Below, in pieces: positions 34,609-45,300 of a stretch of DNA of 64,000 bases. The translations under genes were made by a program, and so were the position numbers. How positions within the stretch are numbered: the stretch's first letter is position 1; every line of letters starts with the position of its first letter. Below the pieces are notes generated by a model. It was not told the origin of the DNA. It saw only the letters and a list, made by a program, of their open reading frames with translations, and did not search any database. Source of the DNA: Cernens ardua (lineage in GTDB: Bacteria > Pseudomonadota > Gammaproteobacteria > Pseudomonadales > Halomonadaceae). Location of the stretch: NCBI RefSeq assembly GCF_051251085.1, contig NZ_JBPCZH010000006.1, forward strand, positions 168,505 through 232,504, in the 5' to 3' direction.

Positions 34609-36723
34609 TTATTTTTGATTGATGACGGCTTCGACGACGCTGGACGGTGCCTCATCATATTTTGCAAACTCCATGGAGTAGCTTGCGCGGCCCTGGGTTT
34701 GCGAGCGCAGATCGGTCGCATAACCGAACATCTCACCCAGCGGCACCAATGCACGAATAATTTTTCCGGCGGAAGAATCATCCATGCCCTGCACCAGGCC
34801 ACGGCGGCGGTTCAAATCGCCCATCACGTCGCCCATGAACTCTTCAGGTGTTTCCACCTCTACACGCATAACCGGCTCAAGCAGGACTGCACCAGCTTTA
34901 CGCGCGCCTTCTTTGATCGCCATGGATGATGCGATCTTAAAGGCATTTTCGTTAGAGTCAACATCATGATAGGAACCGTCGTAGAGGGTTACCTTGACGT
35001 CGATCATCGGATAGCCAGCGATAACACCGTTTTGAAGCTGCTCGTAAGCACCTTTTTCAACAGCCGGCACATATTCCTTGGGTACCACACCACCCACGAT
35101 TTCAGAGTCGAACTTGAAGGTCATCTCTTCGTCGTCGCCCTTGTCTTCTGCGGTGAGAGGCGCAATGCGCAACCAAACGTGACCGAACTGACCACGACCA
35201 CCAGACTGGCGTACAAACTTACCTTCCTGCTCAACTTCGGAGCGGATTGTTTCGCGATAGGCTACCTGAGGCTTACCAATGTTGGCTTCAACATTGAATT
35301 CGCGACGCATACGGTCAACGATGATGTCCAGGTGAAGCTCACCCATACCAGAAATGATGGTCTGGCCGGTTTCTTCATCAGTCTGCACACGGAAAGAGGG
35401 ATCTTCCTGTGCCAACTTGCCAAGCGCGATACCCATTTTTTCCTGGTCAGCCTTGGATTTGGGCTCGACCGCTACGGAAATAACGGGATCAGGGAACTCC
35501 ATGCGTTCCAGAATGATCTTGCTATTCAGGTCGCAAAGTGTATCACCTGTAGTAACGTCTTTCAGACCTACACATGCAGCAATGTCACCCGCCAGAATCT
35601 CTTTGATTTCTTCACGAGTATTTGAGTGCATCTGTACGATACGACCCACACGCTCGCGTTTACCCTTGACGGAGTTGAACACGGTATCACCAGAGCTCAA
35701 TACACCAGAGTATACACGGACGAAGGTCAAAGTACCTACAAAGGGATCGGTCGCGATCTTGAATGCCAGAGATGCAAACGGTGCATTGTCATCCGCTTCA
35801 CGGGTAACAATTTCGCCATTGTCTTCCAGCTCACCTTCAATAGGCTTAACTTCAAGCGGAGAAGGCAGATAATCAACAACTGCATCCAATACAGCCTGAA
35901 CACCCTTGTTTTTGAAAGCTGAACCACAAGTAATCAAAACGATTTCGTTATCGAGTGTACGACGACGCAAACCAGCCTTGATCTCTTCCTTGGTCAACTC
36001 ACCTTCTTCAAGGTATTTTTCCATCAGCTCTTCAGAAGCTTCCGCCGCTGCTTCTACCATTTGCTCATGGTAGGTCTCAGCCGTTTCCTGAAGCTCTTCA
36101 GGAATATCGACCAGCTGATAGGTCAGGCCCATATCATCTTCGTTCCAAAGGATTGCCTTCATCTCGATGAGATCGACAACACCCTTGAATTCGTCTTCCG
36201 CACCCCAGTTGATCTGAATCGGAACTGTGTTGCAGTTCAAACGATCCTTCAACTGATCGACAACACGGAAGAAGTCAGCGCCGGCACGGTCCATCTTGTT
36301 GACGAACACCATGCGGGGAACTTCATATTTGTTGGCCTGGCGCCATACGGTTTCAGTCTGGGGCTGAACACCGGAAGAACCACACAGAACAACGACAGCA
36401 CCATCAAGTACACGCAAGGAACGTTCTACTTCGATAGTGAAGTCAACGTGTCCAGGAGTATCGATGATGTTGATACGGTGTTCATCGAATTGCTGGTTCA
36501 TACCTTTCCAGAAGGTCGTTACAGCAGCAGAGGTAATGGTAATACCACGCTCCTGCTCCTGAGCCATCCAGTCAGTTGTTGCAGCACCGTCATGCACCTC
36601 ACCGATCTTGTGTGAAAGACCAGTGTAAAACAGTATGCGTTCCGTTGTCGTGGTTTTGCCCGCATCTACGTGCGCGACAATCCCGATATTGCGGTAACGC
36701 TTAAGGGGAGTCTTACGTGCCAC
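34609..36723 (-). CDS. fusA: Elongation factor G
   Basis: EF-G drives translocation and, with RRF, ribosome recycling. The 704-residue product has AHVDAGKTTTTERILFYTG near residue 17, DTPGHVDF and NKMDRAGADF in the G domain, and the C-terminal domains with RGQFGHVWLRI and FGYATDLRSQTQGRASYSME. Length equals E. coli EF-G. It lies 81 bases after rpsG. Confidence 0.99.
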   Translation of the reverse strand: MARKTPLKRYRNIGIVAHVDAGKTTTTERILFYTGLSHKIGEVHDGAATTDWMAQEQERGITITSAAVTTFWKGMNQQFDEHRINIIDTPGHVDFTIEVERSLRVLDGAVVVLCGSSGVQPQTETVWRQANKYEVPRMVFVNKMDRAGADFFRVVDQLKDRLNCNTVPIQINWGAEDEFKGVVDLIEMKAILWNEDDMGLTYQLVDIPEELQETAETYHEQMVEAAAEASEELMEKYLEEGELTKEEIKAGLRRRTLDNEIVLITCGSAFKNKGVQAVLDAVVDYLPSPLEVKPIEGELEDNGEIVTREADDNAPFASLAFKIATDPFVGTLTFVRVYSGVLSSGDTVFNSVKGKRERVGRIVQMHSNTREEIKEILAGDIAACVGLKDVTTGDTLCDLNSKIILERMEFPDPVISVAVEPKSKADQEKMGIALGKLAQEDPSFRVQTDEETGQTIISGMGELHLDIIVDRMRREFNVEANIGKPQVAYRETIRSEVEQEGKFVRQSGGRGQFGHVWLRIAPLTAEDKGDDEEMTFKFDSEIVGGVVPKEYVPAVEKGAYEQLQNGVIAGYPMIDVKVTLYDGSYHDVDSNENAFKIASSMAIKEGARKAGAVLLEPVMRVEVETPEEFMGDVMGDLNRRRGLVQGMDDSSAGKIIRALVPLGEMFGYATDLRSQTQGRASYSMEFAKYDEAPSSVVEAVINQK

Positions 36724-36804
36724 GATATAATATCCTGTTGGTTGGGAGTCACGTTTCAGTTTTTAGCACAGGGGAATAACAGTAATGCTACACCCCTGAA
36801 AACA

Positions 36805-37278
36805 TTAGAAACGATAGTGCGAGAACGCTTTGTTGGCTTCTGCCATACGATGAACGTCTTCGCGTTTCTTGACTGCCGCACCCTTGCCTTCAGAGGCATC
36901 AAGAATTTCACCCGCCAAGCGTTGTTCCATGGTTTTCTCACCGCGGGAACGAGCGGCATCAACCATCCAACGCATTGCAAGCGCCTGGCGACGAGAAGGA
37001 CGAACTTCTACTGGCACTTGGTAGGTCGCACCGCCGACGCGGCGAGACTTAACTTCCACCATCGGCTGGATAGTTTCCAGCGCTTTATCGAAGACATCCA
37101 GCGGCTCAGCATCGTTGGAGCGAGTGGCAACCCGATCAAGTGCACCGTAAACGATGCGCTCGGCGACGGATTTTTTGCCGCTGATCATCAGATGGTTCAT
37201 AAACTTCGCCAAGCGCTCACTTCCAAACTTAGGATCTGGAAGAATCTCGCGCTTGGCTGCAACACGACGTCTAGGCAT
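36805..37278 (-). CDS. rpsG: 30S ribosomal protein S7
   Basis: S7 starts assembly of the 30S head and can repress the str operon in E. coli. The 157-residue product begins MPRRRVAAKREILPDPKFGS and contains GGATYQVPVEVRPSRRQALA. It lies 79 bases after rpsL. Confidence 0.99.
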   Translation of the reverse strand: MPRRRVAAKREILPDPKFGSERLAKFMNHLMISGKKSVAERIVYGALDRVATRSNDAEPLDVFDKALETIQPMVEVKSRRVGGATYQVPVEVRPSRRQALAMRWMVDAARSRGEKTMEQRLAGEILDASEGKGAAVKKREDVHRMAEANKAFSHYRF

Positions 37279-37357
37279 GATAAGCCCTCAATTGAAGGGT
37301 CCTTCAGGTAAACCTGGCATCCAAGCCGCCAGCCTTACTCTTATCAGACCAGAATGA

Positions 37358-37732
37358 TTAGGATTTAGGACGCTTGGTACCGTATTTGGAACGGCCCTGC
37401 TTACGATTCTGAACACCAGAGGTATCCAGTGCGCCACGTACGGTGTGATAACGCACACCTGGCAAGTCTTTTACACGACCGCCGCGAATCAACACGACTG
37501 AGTGCTCTTGCAGGTTGTGGCCTTCACCACCGATGTATGAAGTTACTTCGTACCCGTTAGTCAAACGAACACGGCAAACCTTACGAAGGGCCGAGTTAGG
37601 TTTTTTCGGGGTAGTCGTATAAACGCGAGTACAAACGCCGCGTTTTTGTGGACAAGCCTGAAGCGCAGGCACGTCACTTTTAGTGACCGGGCGCTTACGC
37701 GGCTTGCGCACCAACTGGTTTACGGTTGCCAT
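37358..37732 (-). CDS. rpsL: 30S ribosomal protein S12
   Basis: S12 is at the decoding centre and is the target of streptomycin resistance mutations. The 124-residue product has the critical block TTPKKPNSALRKVCRVRLTN with Lys43 and the PGVRYHTVRGALD region with the second site (here GGRVKDLPG contains Lys88). Both lysines are wild type, predicting streptomycin sensitivity at this site. It heads the str operon. Confidence 0.99.
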   Translation of the reverse strand: MATVNQLVRKPRKRPVTKSDVPALQACPQKRGVCTRVYTTTPKKPNSALRKVCRVRLTNGYEVTSYIGGEGHNLQEHSVVLIRGGRVKDLPGVRYHTVRGALDTSGVQNRKQGRSKYGTKRPKS

Positions 37733-37847
37733 TAATTTCTCACTCCAAAATGACGATGCATAAATGTCGCGTTAAATAGTCGGTAACTATCCTGAACGAC
37801 TATCACCGAGAATACAGATACACTACTCCCGGCAATAAAGGCTGCAA

Positions 37848-37877
37848 ATTTTACGGTGTTCTTCCTATAAACGTCAA
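37848..37877 (-). promoter_or_regulatory. Sigma-70 promoter of the str operon
   Basis: On the minus strand TTGACG (37877-37872) and TAAAAT (37853-37848) are 18 bases apart, placing the start about 110 bases before rpsL. A long imperfect hairpin (37878-37911) just upstream may separate it from rpoC but has no T tract. Confidence 0.65.
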
Positions 37878-38007
37878 GCCCGACCGTAGATTTCCTCATC
37901 CACGATCGGGCCGACGACTACCTTTACATCAATAACATGACGACTAACTGCCATGCAGATCAACAGGTTATAGCCCACCCGCCACCATAGGCGAGTGGTA
38001 TTCACCT

Positions 38008-41000
38008 TTACTCGTCGTCTGCATCCAGTGCTGTCAGTTGCTCACCCAATTGATGTTCGATATCCAGCGCGCTGGGGCGTTCTGAACGATCATCCTCTTC
38101 ACGCTTGCGACGGCGCTCTGAGTGATAAGCCAGCCCCGTACCCGCCGGAATCAGGCGACCTACAACCACGTTTTCTTTCAGGCCGCGCAGGTGATCGCTC
38201 TTGCCGGTAACAGAGGCTTCCGTCAGTACGCGCGTCGTTTCCTGGAAGGACGCCGCTGAGATGAAGGACTCTGTCGCCAACGAGGCTTTCGTGATACCTA
38301 GCAATACGCGCTCATACTTGGCCGGGAAACGGTCTGCCGCAATGGCACGCTCGTTTTCTGCCAGAACACGGACCAGCTCAACCTGATCACCCGGGATCAG
38401 TGTTGTATCACCCGCATCGGTCACTTCTACCTTGCGGAGCATCTGACGAACGATAACTTCAATGTGCTTATCGTTGATCGGAACACCCTGCAAGCGGTAA
38501 ACGTCCTGAATTTCTGACGTAATGTACTTGGCCAGTTCCGCTACGCCCAGAAGACGCAGGATATCGTGAGGGTTGCTCGGACCATCGGAGATAGTCTCAC
38601 CCTTCTCGACGTTCTCACCTTCGAAGACGCTGATCTGACGCCATTTCGGAATCAGCATTTCAAAGCTGTCACCCTCTTCAGGTGTGATGGTGAGACGACG
38701 TTTGCCCTTGGTTTCCTTACCGAAGGTGACCGTTCCTGAAATTTCAGCCAGGATGGAAGGCTCTTTCGGCTTACGTGCTTCGAACAGATCGGCAACACGG
38801 GGCAGACCACCAGTGATGTCCTTGTTACCGGACGATTCAACCGGAATACGGGCAATAACTTCACCCACATCGATCTGATCGTTGCTGTCGACAGAAACGA
38901 TCGCATTCCCCGGCAGCATGTACTGGAACGGCGTATTGGAACCCGGCAGGGTCACGTGTTCGCCATTTTCGTCCAGCAGCATGATCATCGGGCGCTTGTC
39001 ACGACCAGAGCTTGGGCGGTTACCCGGTTCAATAATCTCGATGGAACCCAGGCCTGTCATTTCATCCACCGTACGGTGCATGGTGACGCCCTCTTCCATT
39101 TCGGAGAACTGAACACGACCTGCCACTTCTGCAACGATCGGGTGCGTATGTGGATCCCAGCGGGCCACAACCTCACCAGCATCTACCTTGGCGCCGTCAC
39201 GCACGGAAAGCTCAGCCCCGTATGGCAGTTTGTAGTACTCACGCTCACGGCCGGTGTCGTCTGCCACGGCCAGGGCACTGGAACGTGATACCACGACCAG
39301 CTTGCCATCCGCACGTTCAACAGACTTCATGTTGTGCAGGCGAATAGTACCGCCGTGCTTGACCTGTACGCTATCCGCCGCAGAGGAACGGGAAGCCGCA
39401 CCCCCGATGTGGAACGTACGCATGGTCAGCTGTGTACCCGGCTCACCGATGGACTGCGCAGCGATAACACCGACAGACTCACCCACGTTAACCAGATGCC
39501 CACGCGCCAGATCACGGCCATAACACATGGAGCAAATACCATGCTCGCTGCCACAGGTGATGGTACTGCGTACCACGATCTCATCGATACCCATGCTGTC
39601 CAGACGTGCACACCATGCTTCATCCAGCAGCGTACCGCGCGGGATCAATACGTTATCGTCAGAATCGACTACATCCTTGGCGACAACACGACCCAGCACA
39701 CGCGCTGCCAGTGACACCATGACGTCACCACCTTCGATGATCGGCGTCAACGTCAGGCCTTCTTCGCTGCCACAATCATTTTCAGTAACAACAACGTCCT
39801 GTGCGACGTCTACCAGACGACGAGTCAGGTAACCGGAGTTCGCTGTTTTCAGAGCGGTATCGGCCAGACCTTTACGAGCACCGTGTGTAGAGATGAAGTA
39901 CTGGAGTACGTTCAACCCCTCACGGAAGTTGGCGACGATAGGCGTCTCGATGATTGAGCCATCCGGTTTGGTCATCAGACCACGCATACCGGCCAACTGA
40001 CGGATCTGGGTTTCGTTACCACGGGCACCGGAGTCAGCCATGATGTAAACGCTGTTGAACGAGGCCTGCTCAACTTCGTTACCTTCACGGTCAACCACAG
40101 TCTCAGTGGAGATACCCTTCATCATCGCCTTGGTGACTTTATCGTTGGCCTTGGACCAGATATCGATCACCTTGTTGTACTTCTCGCCTGCCGTTACAAG
40201 ACCGGAAGAGAACTGATCTTCGATCTCTTTGACTTCTTTTTCGGCACCTTCGATGATCGCCGTTTTTTCCTTCGGAATAACGAAGTCATTCACACCAACA
40301 GACGCACCCGACCATGCCGCCATGCGGAAACCGGTGTACATCAGCTGGTCAGCAAGAATAACGGCATCTTTCAAGCCAACGGTACGATAAGCAACGTTGA
40401 TCAGCTGAGAGATCGCCTTTTTCTTCATCGGCTTGTCGATGTTGTCGAAGCTCAACCCTTTCGGCAGGATCGAGAACAGCATCGCACGACCTACAGTCGT
40501 ATCACGCAACGTGGTTTGCGGCGTCAGTTCACCACTTTCGTCGTCACGCAACCATTCAGTCAGACGCACTTTGACACGCGCATGAACAGAAACGCTCTGC
40601 GTACCGAATGCACGCTCAACCTCAGCGATATTGGAGAAAGCCATGCCTTCACCCTTCGCATTGATCTTTTCGCGTGTCATGTAGTAAAGACCCAATACAA
40701 CGTCCTGAGAAGGCACGATGATAGGCTCACCACTGGCGGGAGACAGTACGTTGTTGGTGGACATCATCAACGCACGCGCTTCAAGCTGCGCTTCCAGTGT
40801 CAGCGGTACGTGTACCGCCATCTGGTCACCGTCAAAGTCAGCGTTGTACGCCGCACATACCAGCGGGTGCAGGCGGATGGCCTTACCTTCGATCAGTAGC
40901 GGCTCGAACGCCTGAATACCCAAACGGTGAAGGGTCGGTGCACGGTTCAGCAGTACCGGATGCTCACGAATAACGTCCGCAAGGATATCCCATACTTCAG

Positions 41001-42216
41001 GCACTTCACGCTCAACCATTTTCTTGGCGGCCTTGATAGTCGAGGCCAGCCCATTCAGTTGCAGTTTCGAATAGATGAACGGCTTGAACAGCTCAAGCGC
41101 CATTTTCTTCGGCAAACCACACTGATGCAGACGCAGGTAAGGTCCAACGGTAATAACCGAACGGCCGGAGTAGTCAACACGTTTACCCAACAGGTTCTGA
41201 CGGAAACGGCCCTGTTTACCCTTGATCATGTCAGCCAGGGATTTCAGAGGACGCTTGTTGGAACCGGTAATCGCACGACCGCGACGACCGTTGTCGAGCA
41301 GCGCATCGACAGATTCCTGCAGCATGCGTTTCTCGTTACGCACGATGATATCGGGCGCGTTAAGATCCAGCAGGCGTTTCAGACGGTTGTTACGGTTGAT
41401 GACACGACGATAAAGGTCATTCAGATCAGACGTCGCGAAACGGCCACCATCCAGAGGCACCAGCGGACGAAGGTCAGGCGGCAGTACCGGCAGTACTTCC
41501 ATGACCATCCACTCGGGATTGTTTCCGGACTGGTAGAACGACTCCAGCAATTTCAAACGTTTGGAGAGCTTCTTGACCTTGGTTTCAGAGTTGGTCTGCG
41601 GAATTTCCTCACGCAGGCGCTCGATCTCTTCACCCAAATCAATTTCAGACAGCAATGCCTGAACAGCTTCAGCTCCCATGCGGGCATCGAAATCATCGCC
41701 GAATTCTTCCAGCGCATCGAAATACTGCTCGTCATTCAGCAGCTGCCCTTTTTCCAACGTCGTCATACCCGGATCGATAACAACGAAGGATTCAAAATAG
41801 AGCACACGCTCGATATCACGCAGAGTCATATCCAGCAGCATGCCAATACGGCTTGGCAAGGATTTCAGGAACCAGATGTGCGCTACGGGAGAAGCCAGCT
41901 CAATGTGCCCCATACGCTCACGACGTACAGAGGCCTTGGTCACTTCAACGCCACATTTTTCACAAATGATGCCGCGATGCTTCATGCGCTTGTATTTGCC
42001 ACACAAGCACTCGTAATCCTTGACCGGACCAAAGATCTTGGCACAGAACAAGCCGTCACGCTCAGGCTTGAACGTACGGTAGTTGATGGTTTCGGGCTTT
42101 TTGACTTCGCCGTATGACCATGAACGGATCATATCCGGTGAGGCGAGAGAAATCTTGATCGAGTCAAACTCTTCAGACTGCCCCTGTGATTTGAGTACTT
42201 TCACCAAATCTTTCAT
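38008..42216 (-). CDS. rpoC: DNA-directed RNA polymerase subunit beta'
   Basis: The beta' subunit carries the catalytic Mg2+ and the clamp. The 1402-residue product has the zinc site near residue 70 (CLCGKYKRMKHRGIICEKCG), the absolutely conserved NADFDGDQM near 460, the trigger-loop region (GEPGTQLTMRTFHIGG) and the second zinc region (CGSEHGICSMCYG). Length is close to the E. coli subunit (1407). It lies 105 bases after rpoB. Confidence 0.99.
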   Translation of the reverse strand: MKDLVKVLKSQGQSEEFDSIKISLASPDMIRSWSYGEVKKPETINYRTFKPERDGLFCAKIFGPVKDYECLCGKYKRMKHRGIICEKCGVEVTKASVRRERMGHIELASPVAHIWFLKSLPSRIGMLLDMTLRDIERVLYFESFVVIDPGMTTLEKGQLLNDEQYFDALEEFGDDFDARMGAEAVQALLSEIDLGEEIERLREEIPQTNSETKVKKLSKRLKLLESFYQSGNNPEWMVMEVLPVLPPDLRPLVPLDGGRFATSDLNDLYRRVINRNNRLKRLLDLNAPDIIVRNEKRMLQESVDALLDNGRRGRAITGSNKRPLKSLADMIKGKQGRFRQNLLGKRVDYSGRSVITVGPYLRLHQCGLPKKMALELFKPFIYSKLQLNGLASTIKAAKKMVEREVPEVWDILADVIREHPVLLNRAPTLHRLGIQAFEPLLIEGKAIRLHPLVCAAYNADFDGDQMAVHVPLTLEAQLEARALMMSTNNVLSPASGEPIIVPSQDVVLGLYYMTREKINAKGEGMAFSNIAEVERAFGTQSVSVHARVKVRLTEWLRDDESGELTPQTTLRDTTVGRAMLFSILPKGLSFDNIDKPMKKKAISQLINVAYRTVGLKDAVILADQLMYTGFRMAAWSGASVGVNDFVIPKEKTAIIEGAEKEVKEIEDQFSSGLVTAGEKYNKVIDIWSKANDKVTKAMMKGISTETVVDREGNEVEQASFNSVYIMADSGARGNETQIRQLAGMRGLMTKPDGSIIETPIVANFREGLNVLQYFISTHGARKGLADTALKTANSGYLTRRLVDVAQDVVVTENDCGSEEGLTLTPIIEGGDVMVSLAARVLGRVVAKDVVDSDDNVLIPRGTLLDEAWCARLDSMGIDEIVVRSTITCGSEHGICSMCYGRDLARGHLVNVGESVGVIAAQSIGEPGTQLTMRTFHIGGAASRSSAADSVQVKHGGTIRLHNMKSVERADGKLVVVSRSSALAVADDTGREREYYKLPYGAELSVRDGAKVDAGEVVARWDPHTHPIVAEVAGRVQFSEMEEGVTMHRTVDEMTGLGSIEIIEPGNRPSSGRDKRPMIMLLDENGEHVTLPGSNTPFQYMLPGNAIVSVDSNDQIDVGEVIARIPVESSGNKDITGGLPRVADLFEARKPKEPSILAEISGTVTFGKETKGKRRLTITPEEGDSFEMLIPKWRQISVFEGENVEKGETISDGPSNPHDILRLLGVAELAKYITSEIQDVYRLQGVPINDKHIEVIVRQMLRKVEVTDAGDTTLIPGDQVELVRVLAENERAIAADRFPAKYERVLLGITKASLATESFISAASFQETTRVLTEASVTGKSDHLRGLKENVVVGRLIPAGTGLAYHSERRRKREEDDRSERPSALDIEHQLGEQLTALDADDE

Positions 42217-42321
42217 TAGGTCGGCTCCACCGCGGAGTTTTATGGGCGGGCCAGTGAGGCATTATTCCCCACTGACCCGGTACCACAGATAAAAGGTCGT
42301 CGGATAAACCCAGCGCCAGGC

Positions 42322-45300
42322 TTAGGATTCCAGTTCGATGTCGATACCGAGCGAACGGATTTCCTTAACCAGTACGTTGAAGGACTCTGGCATACCCGCT
42401 TGCATGGTGTGGTCGCCGTCCACGATGCTCTTGTACATTTTCGTACGACCTTCCACATCATCAGACTTGACGGTAAGCATTTCCTGCAGAGTATAGGCCG
42501 CACCGTATGCTTCCAGTGCCCATACCTCCATCTCACCAAAGCGCTGACCACCAAATTGCGCCTTACCACCCAGCGGCTGCTGAGTAACGAGTGAGTAGGA
42601 ACCTGTGGAACGTGCGTGCATCTTGTCATCAACCAGGTGGTTGAGCTTCAGCATGTACATATAACCCACAGTAACAGGACGATCGAATGCTTCACCTGTG
42701 CAACCATCGAAGAGCTGTACCTGACCGGATTCCGGCAGATCTGCCAGTTTCAACAGTCCTTTGATTTCAGACTCCTCAGCGCCGTCAAAGACAGGCGTTG
42801 CGAGCGGTACACCTTTCGACAGGTTTTTCGCCAGAGCAATCAGCTCTTCATCAGTAAGCTCATTGAGCTCTTCCTTGCGGCCACCGGACTGGTTATACAC
42901 CTGCTCCAGGAAGTCGCGGATTTCACTGATCTGCTGATCGCGTGCGTCCTTCAGCATACGATCGATTTTCACGCCCAGACCAAACGCGGCCATACCCAGG
43001 TGCGTTTCAAGAATCTGACCAACGTTCATGCGCGAAGGTACACCCAGCGGGTTCAGAACGAAGTCGACGGGCACACCCTCGGCATCGAAAGGCATGTCTT
43101 CCACCGGTTTGATGGCAGAGATAACACCCTTGTTACCGTGACGACCAGCCATTTTGTCACCCGGCTGGATACGACGTTTGACTGCCAGATAGACCTTCAC
43201 AATCTTGAGCTGGCCTGGCGCAAGGTCATCACCCTGAGTCAGTTTGCGTTTTTTGTCTTCAAAACGCTCATCCATCTCTTTGCGACGGTTTTCCAGCTGT
43301 TCATTGGAGCTGGCCAACAGTTCGTTCAGCGCCTCATCCTGCATGCGCAGGTTGTACCACTGATCGCGCGGCAACTCATTCAGGTAGTCGTCTGTCAGCA
43401 CATCGCCTTTCTTCAGCTGAGGGCCGCCGTTGACCGCCTGACCTACCAATGCGGTATGCATACGTTCGAACGTCGCATTTTCAGCAATACGGAAGGTTTC
43501 CTGAAGATCCTTACGGACTTCGTCGAGCTGTGATTTCTCGATGGAAAGCGCACGCTCGTCTTTCTCGACACCATCACGGGTAAAGACCTGAACGTCGATA
43601 ACCGTCCCGCGCATACCGGTTGAGGCACGCAGGGAAGTATCTTTGACGTCAGACGCTTTCTCACCGAAGATGGCACGCAGCAGTTTCTCTTCAGGCGTCA
43701 GCTGGGTTTCACCCTTGGGCGTTACCTTACCAACAAGGATATCGCCGGGGTTGATTTCAGCACCGATATAAACAATACCGGACTCGTCCAGTTTGCTCAG
43801 CGCAGCTTCACCCACGTTCGGAATATCCGATGTGATCTCTTCGGCACCCAACTTGGTGTCACGAGAAACACAGGTCAGTTCCTGAATGTGAATGGTGGTG
43901 AAGCGGTCATCCTCAACCACACGCTCGGAGATTAGGATAGAGTCTTCGTAGTTGTAACCATTCCATGGCATGAACGCGATACGCATGTTCTGACCCAGTG
44001 CCAGATCACCCGTATCAACAGAAGTACCATCAGCCAGAATATCACCACGCGCCACCTGATCACCGGGGCGAACCACAGGACGCTGGTTCTGGCAAGTATT
44101 CTGGTTGGAACGGACATATTTGGTCAGGTTGTAGATATCAACGCCCGCTTCACCGCCTGTCAGTTCGTCGTCATTGACGCGAATAACAATGCGTTTGGCA
44201 TCGACTGAATCCACCTTACCACCACGACGTGCGATTGCGCAGACACCAGAGTCACGAGCAACGAATTTCTCCATGCCCGTACCTACCAGCGGTTTTTCTG
44301 CACGCAGGGTCGGCACAGCCTGACGCTGCATGTTTGATCCCATCAATGCGCGGTTGGCGTCATCGTGTTCAAGGAACGGAATCAACGCAGCTGCAACAGA
44401 CACCACCTGACGGGGAGACACATCCATCAGGGTCACTTTATCGGGTGACATGAAAGTCGTCTCACCACGGTGACGTACCTGAACCAGGTCGTCTACCAGG
44501 TTGTTGCCCTGATCGATGGAAGCAGATGCCTGCGCGATAACATAATCGCCCTCTTCGATCGCTGAAAGATGAACGACTTCATCAGTCACCTTACGATCCA
44601 CAACCTTGCGATAAGGTGTTTCGAGGAAACCATAGCTGTTGGTACGCGAATAGGTTGCCAACGAGTTGATCAAACCAATGTTCGGACCTTCAGGCGTTTC
44701 GATCGGGCACAAACGGCCATAGTGAGTCGCGTGTACGTCGCGCACCTCAAAGCCGGCACGCTCACGCGTCAGACCGCCCGGGCCCAAGGCAGAAACACGA
44801 CGTTTGTGTGTTACCTCGGAAAGCGGGTTGTTCTGGTCCATGAACTGGGACAGCTGGCTGGAACCAAAGAATTCCTTGATAGCCGCCGCTACAGGCTTGG
44901 CGTTGATCAGATCCTGCGGCATGAGGCCTTCACTTTCCGCCATGGACAAGCGTTCGCGAACGGCACGTTCAACACGTACCAAACCAACACGGAACTGGTT
45001 CTCGGCCATTTCACCGACACTACGGATACGACGGTTACCCAAGTGGTCGATATCGTCAACATCACCGAAGCCGTTACGGATATTGATCAGCTCTTTCAGT
45101 ACATCAAGGATGTCCTGATTATCCAGTACGCCGGAGCCGGTATCGCTATCACGATGCAAGCGGCGGTTGAACTTCATGCGGCCCACAGCGGAAAGATCGT
45201 AGCGATCAGCCGAGAAGAACAGGTTATTGAAGAGCGACTCCGCAGCTTCCTTGGTCGGCGGCTCACCAGGACGCATCATGCGGTAGATTTCAACCAGCGC

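Noticed and set aside
37878..37911. Long hairpin after rpoC as intrinsic terminator
   Set aside because: The stem has a mismatch and a 14-base loop and no T tract follows, so I mention it only with the str promoter.
40927..42117. Long open frame (396 codons) antisense to rpoC
   Set aside because: It is the mirror of conserved rpoC coding sequence, has no ribosome binding site or family resemblance, and its composition follows from the codon bias of rpoC.
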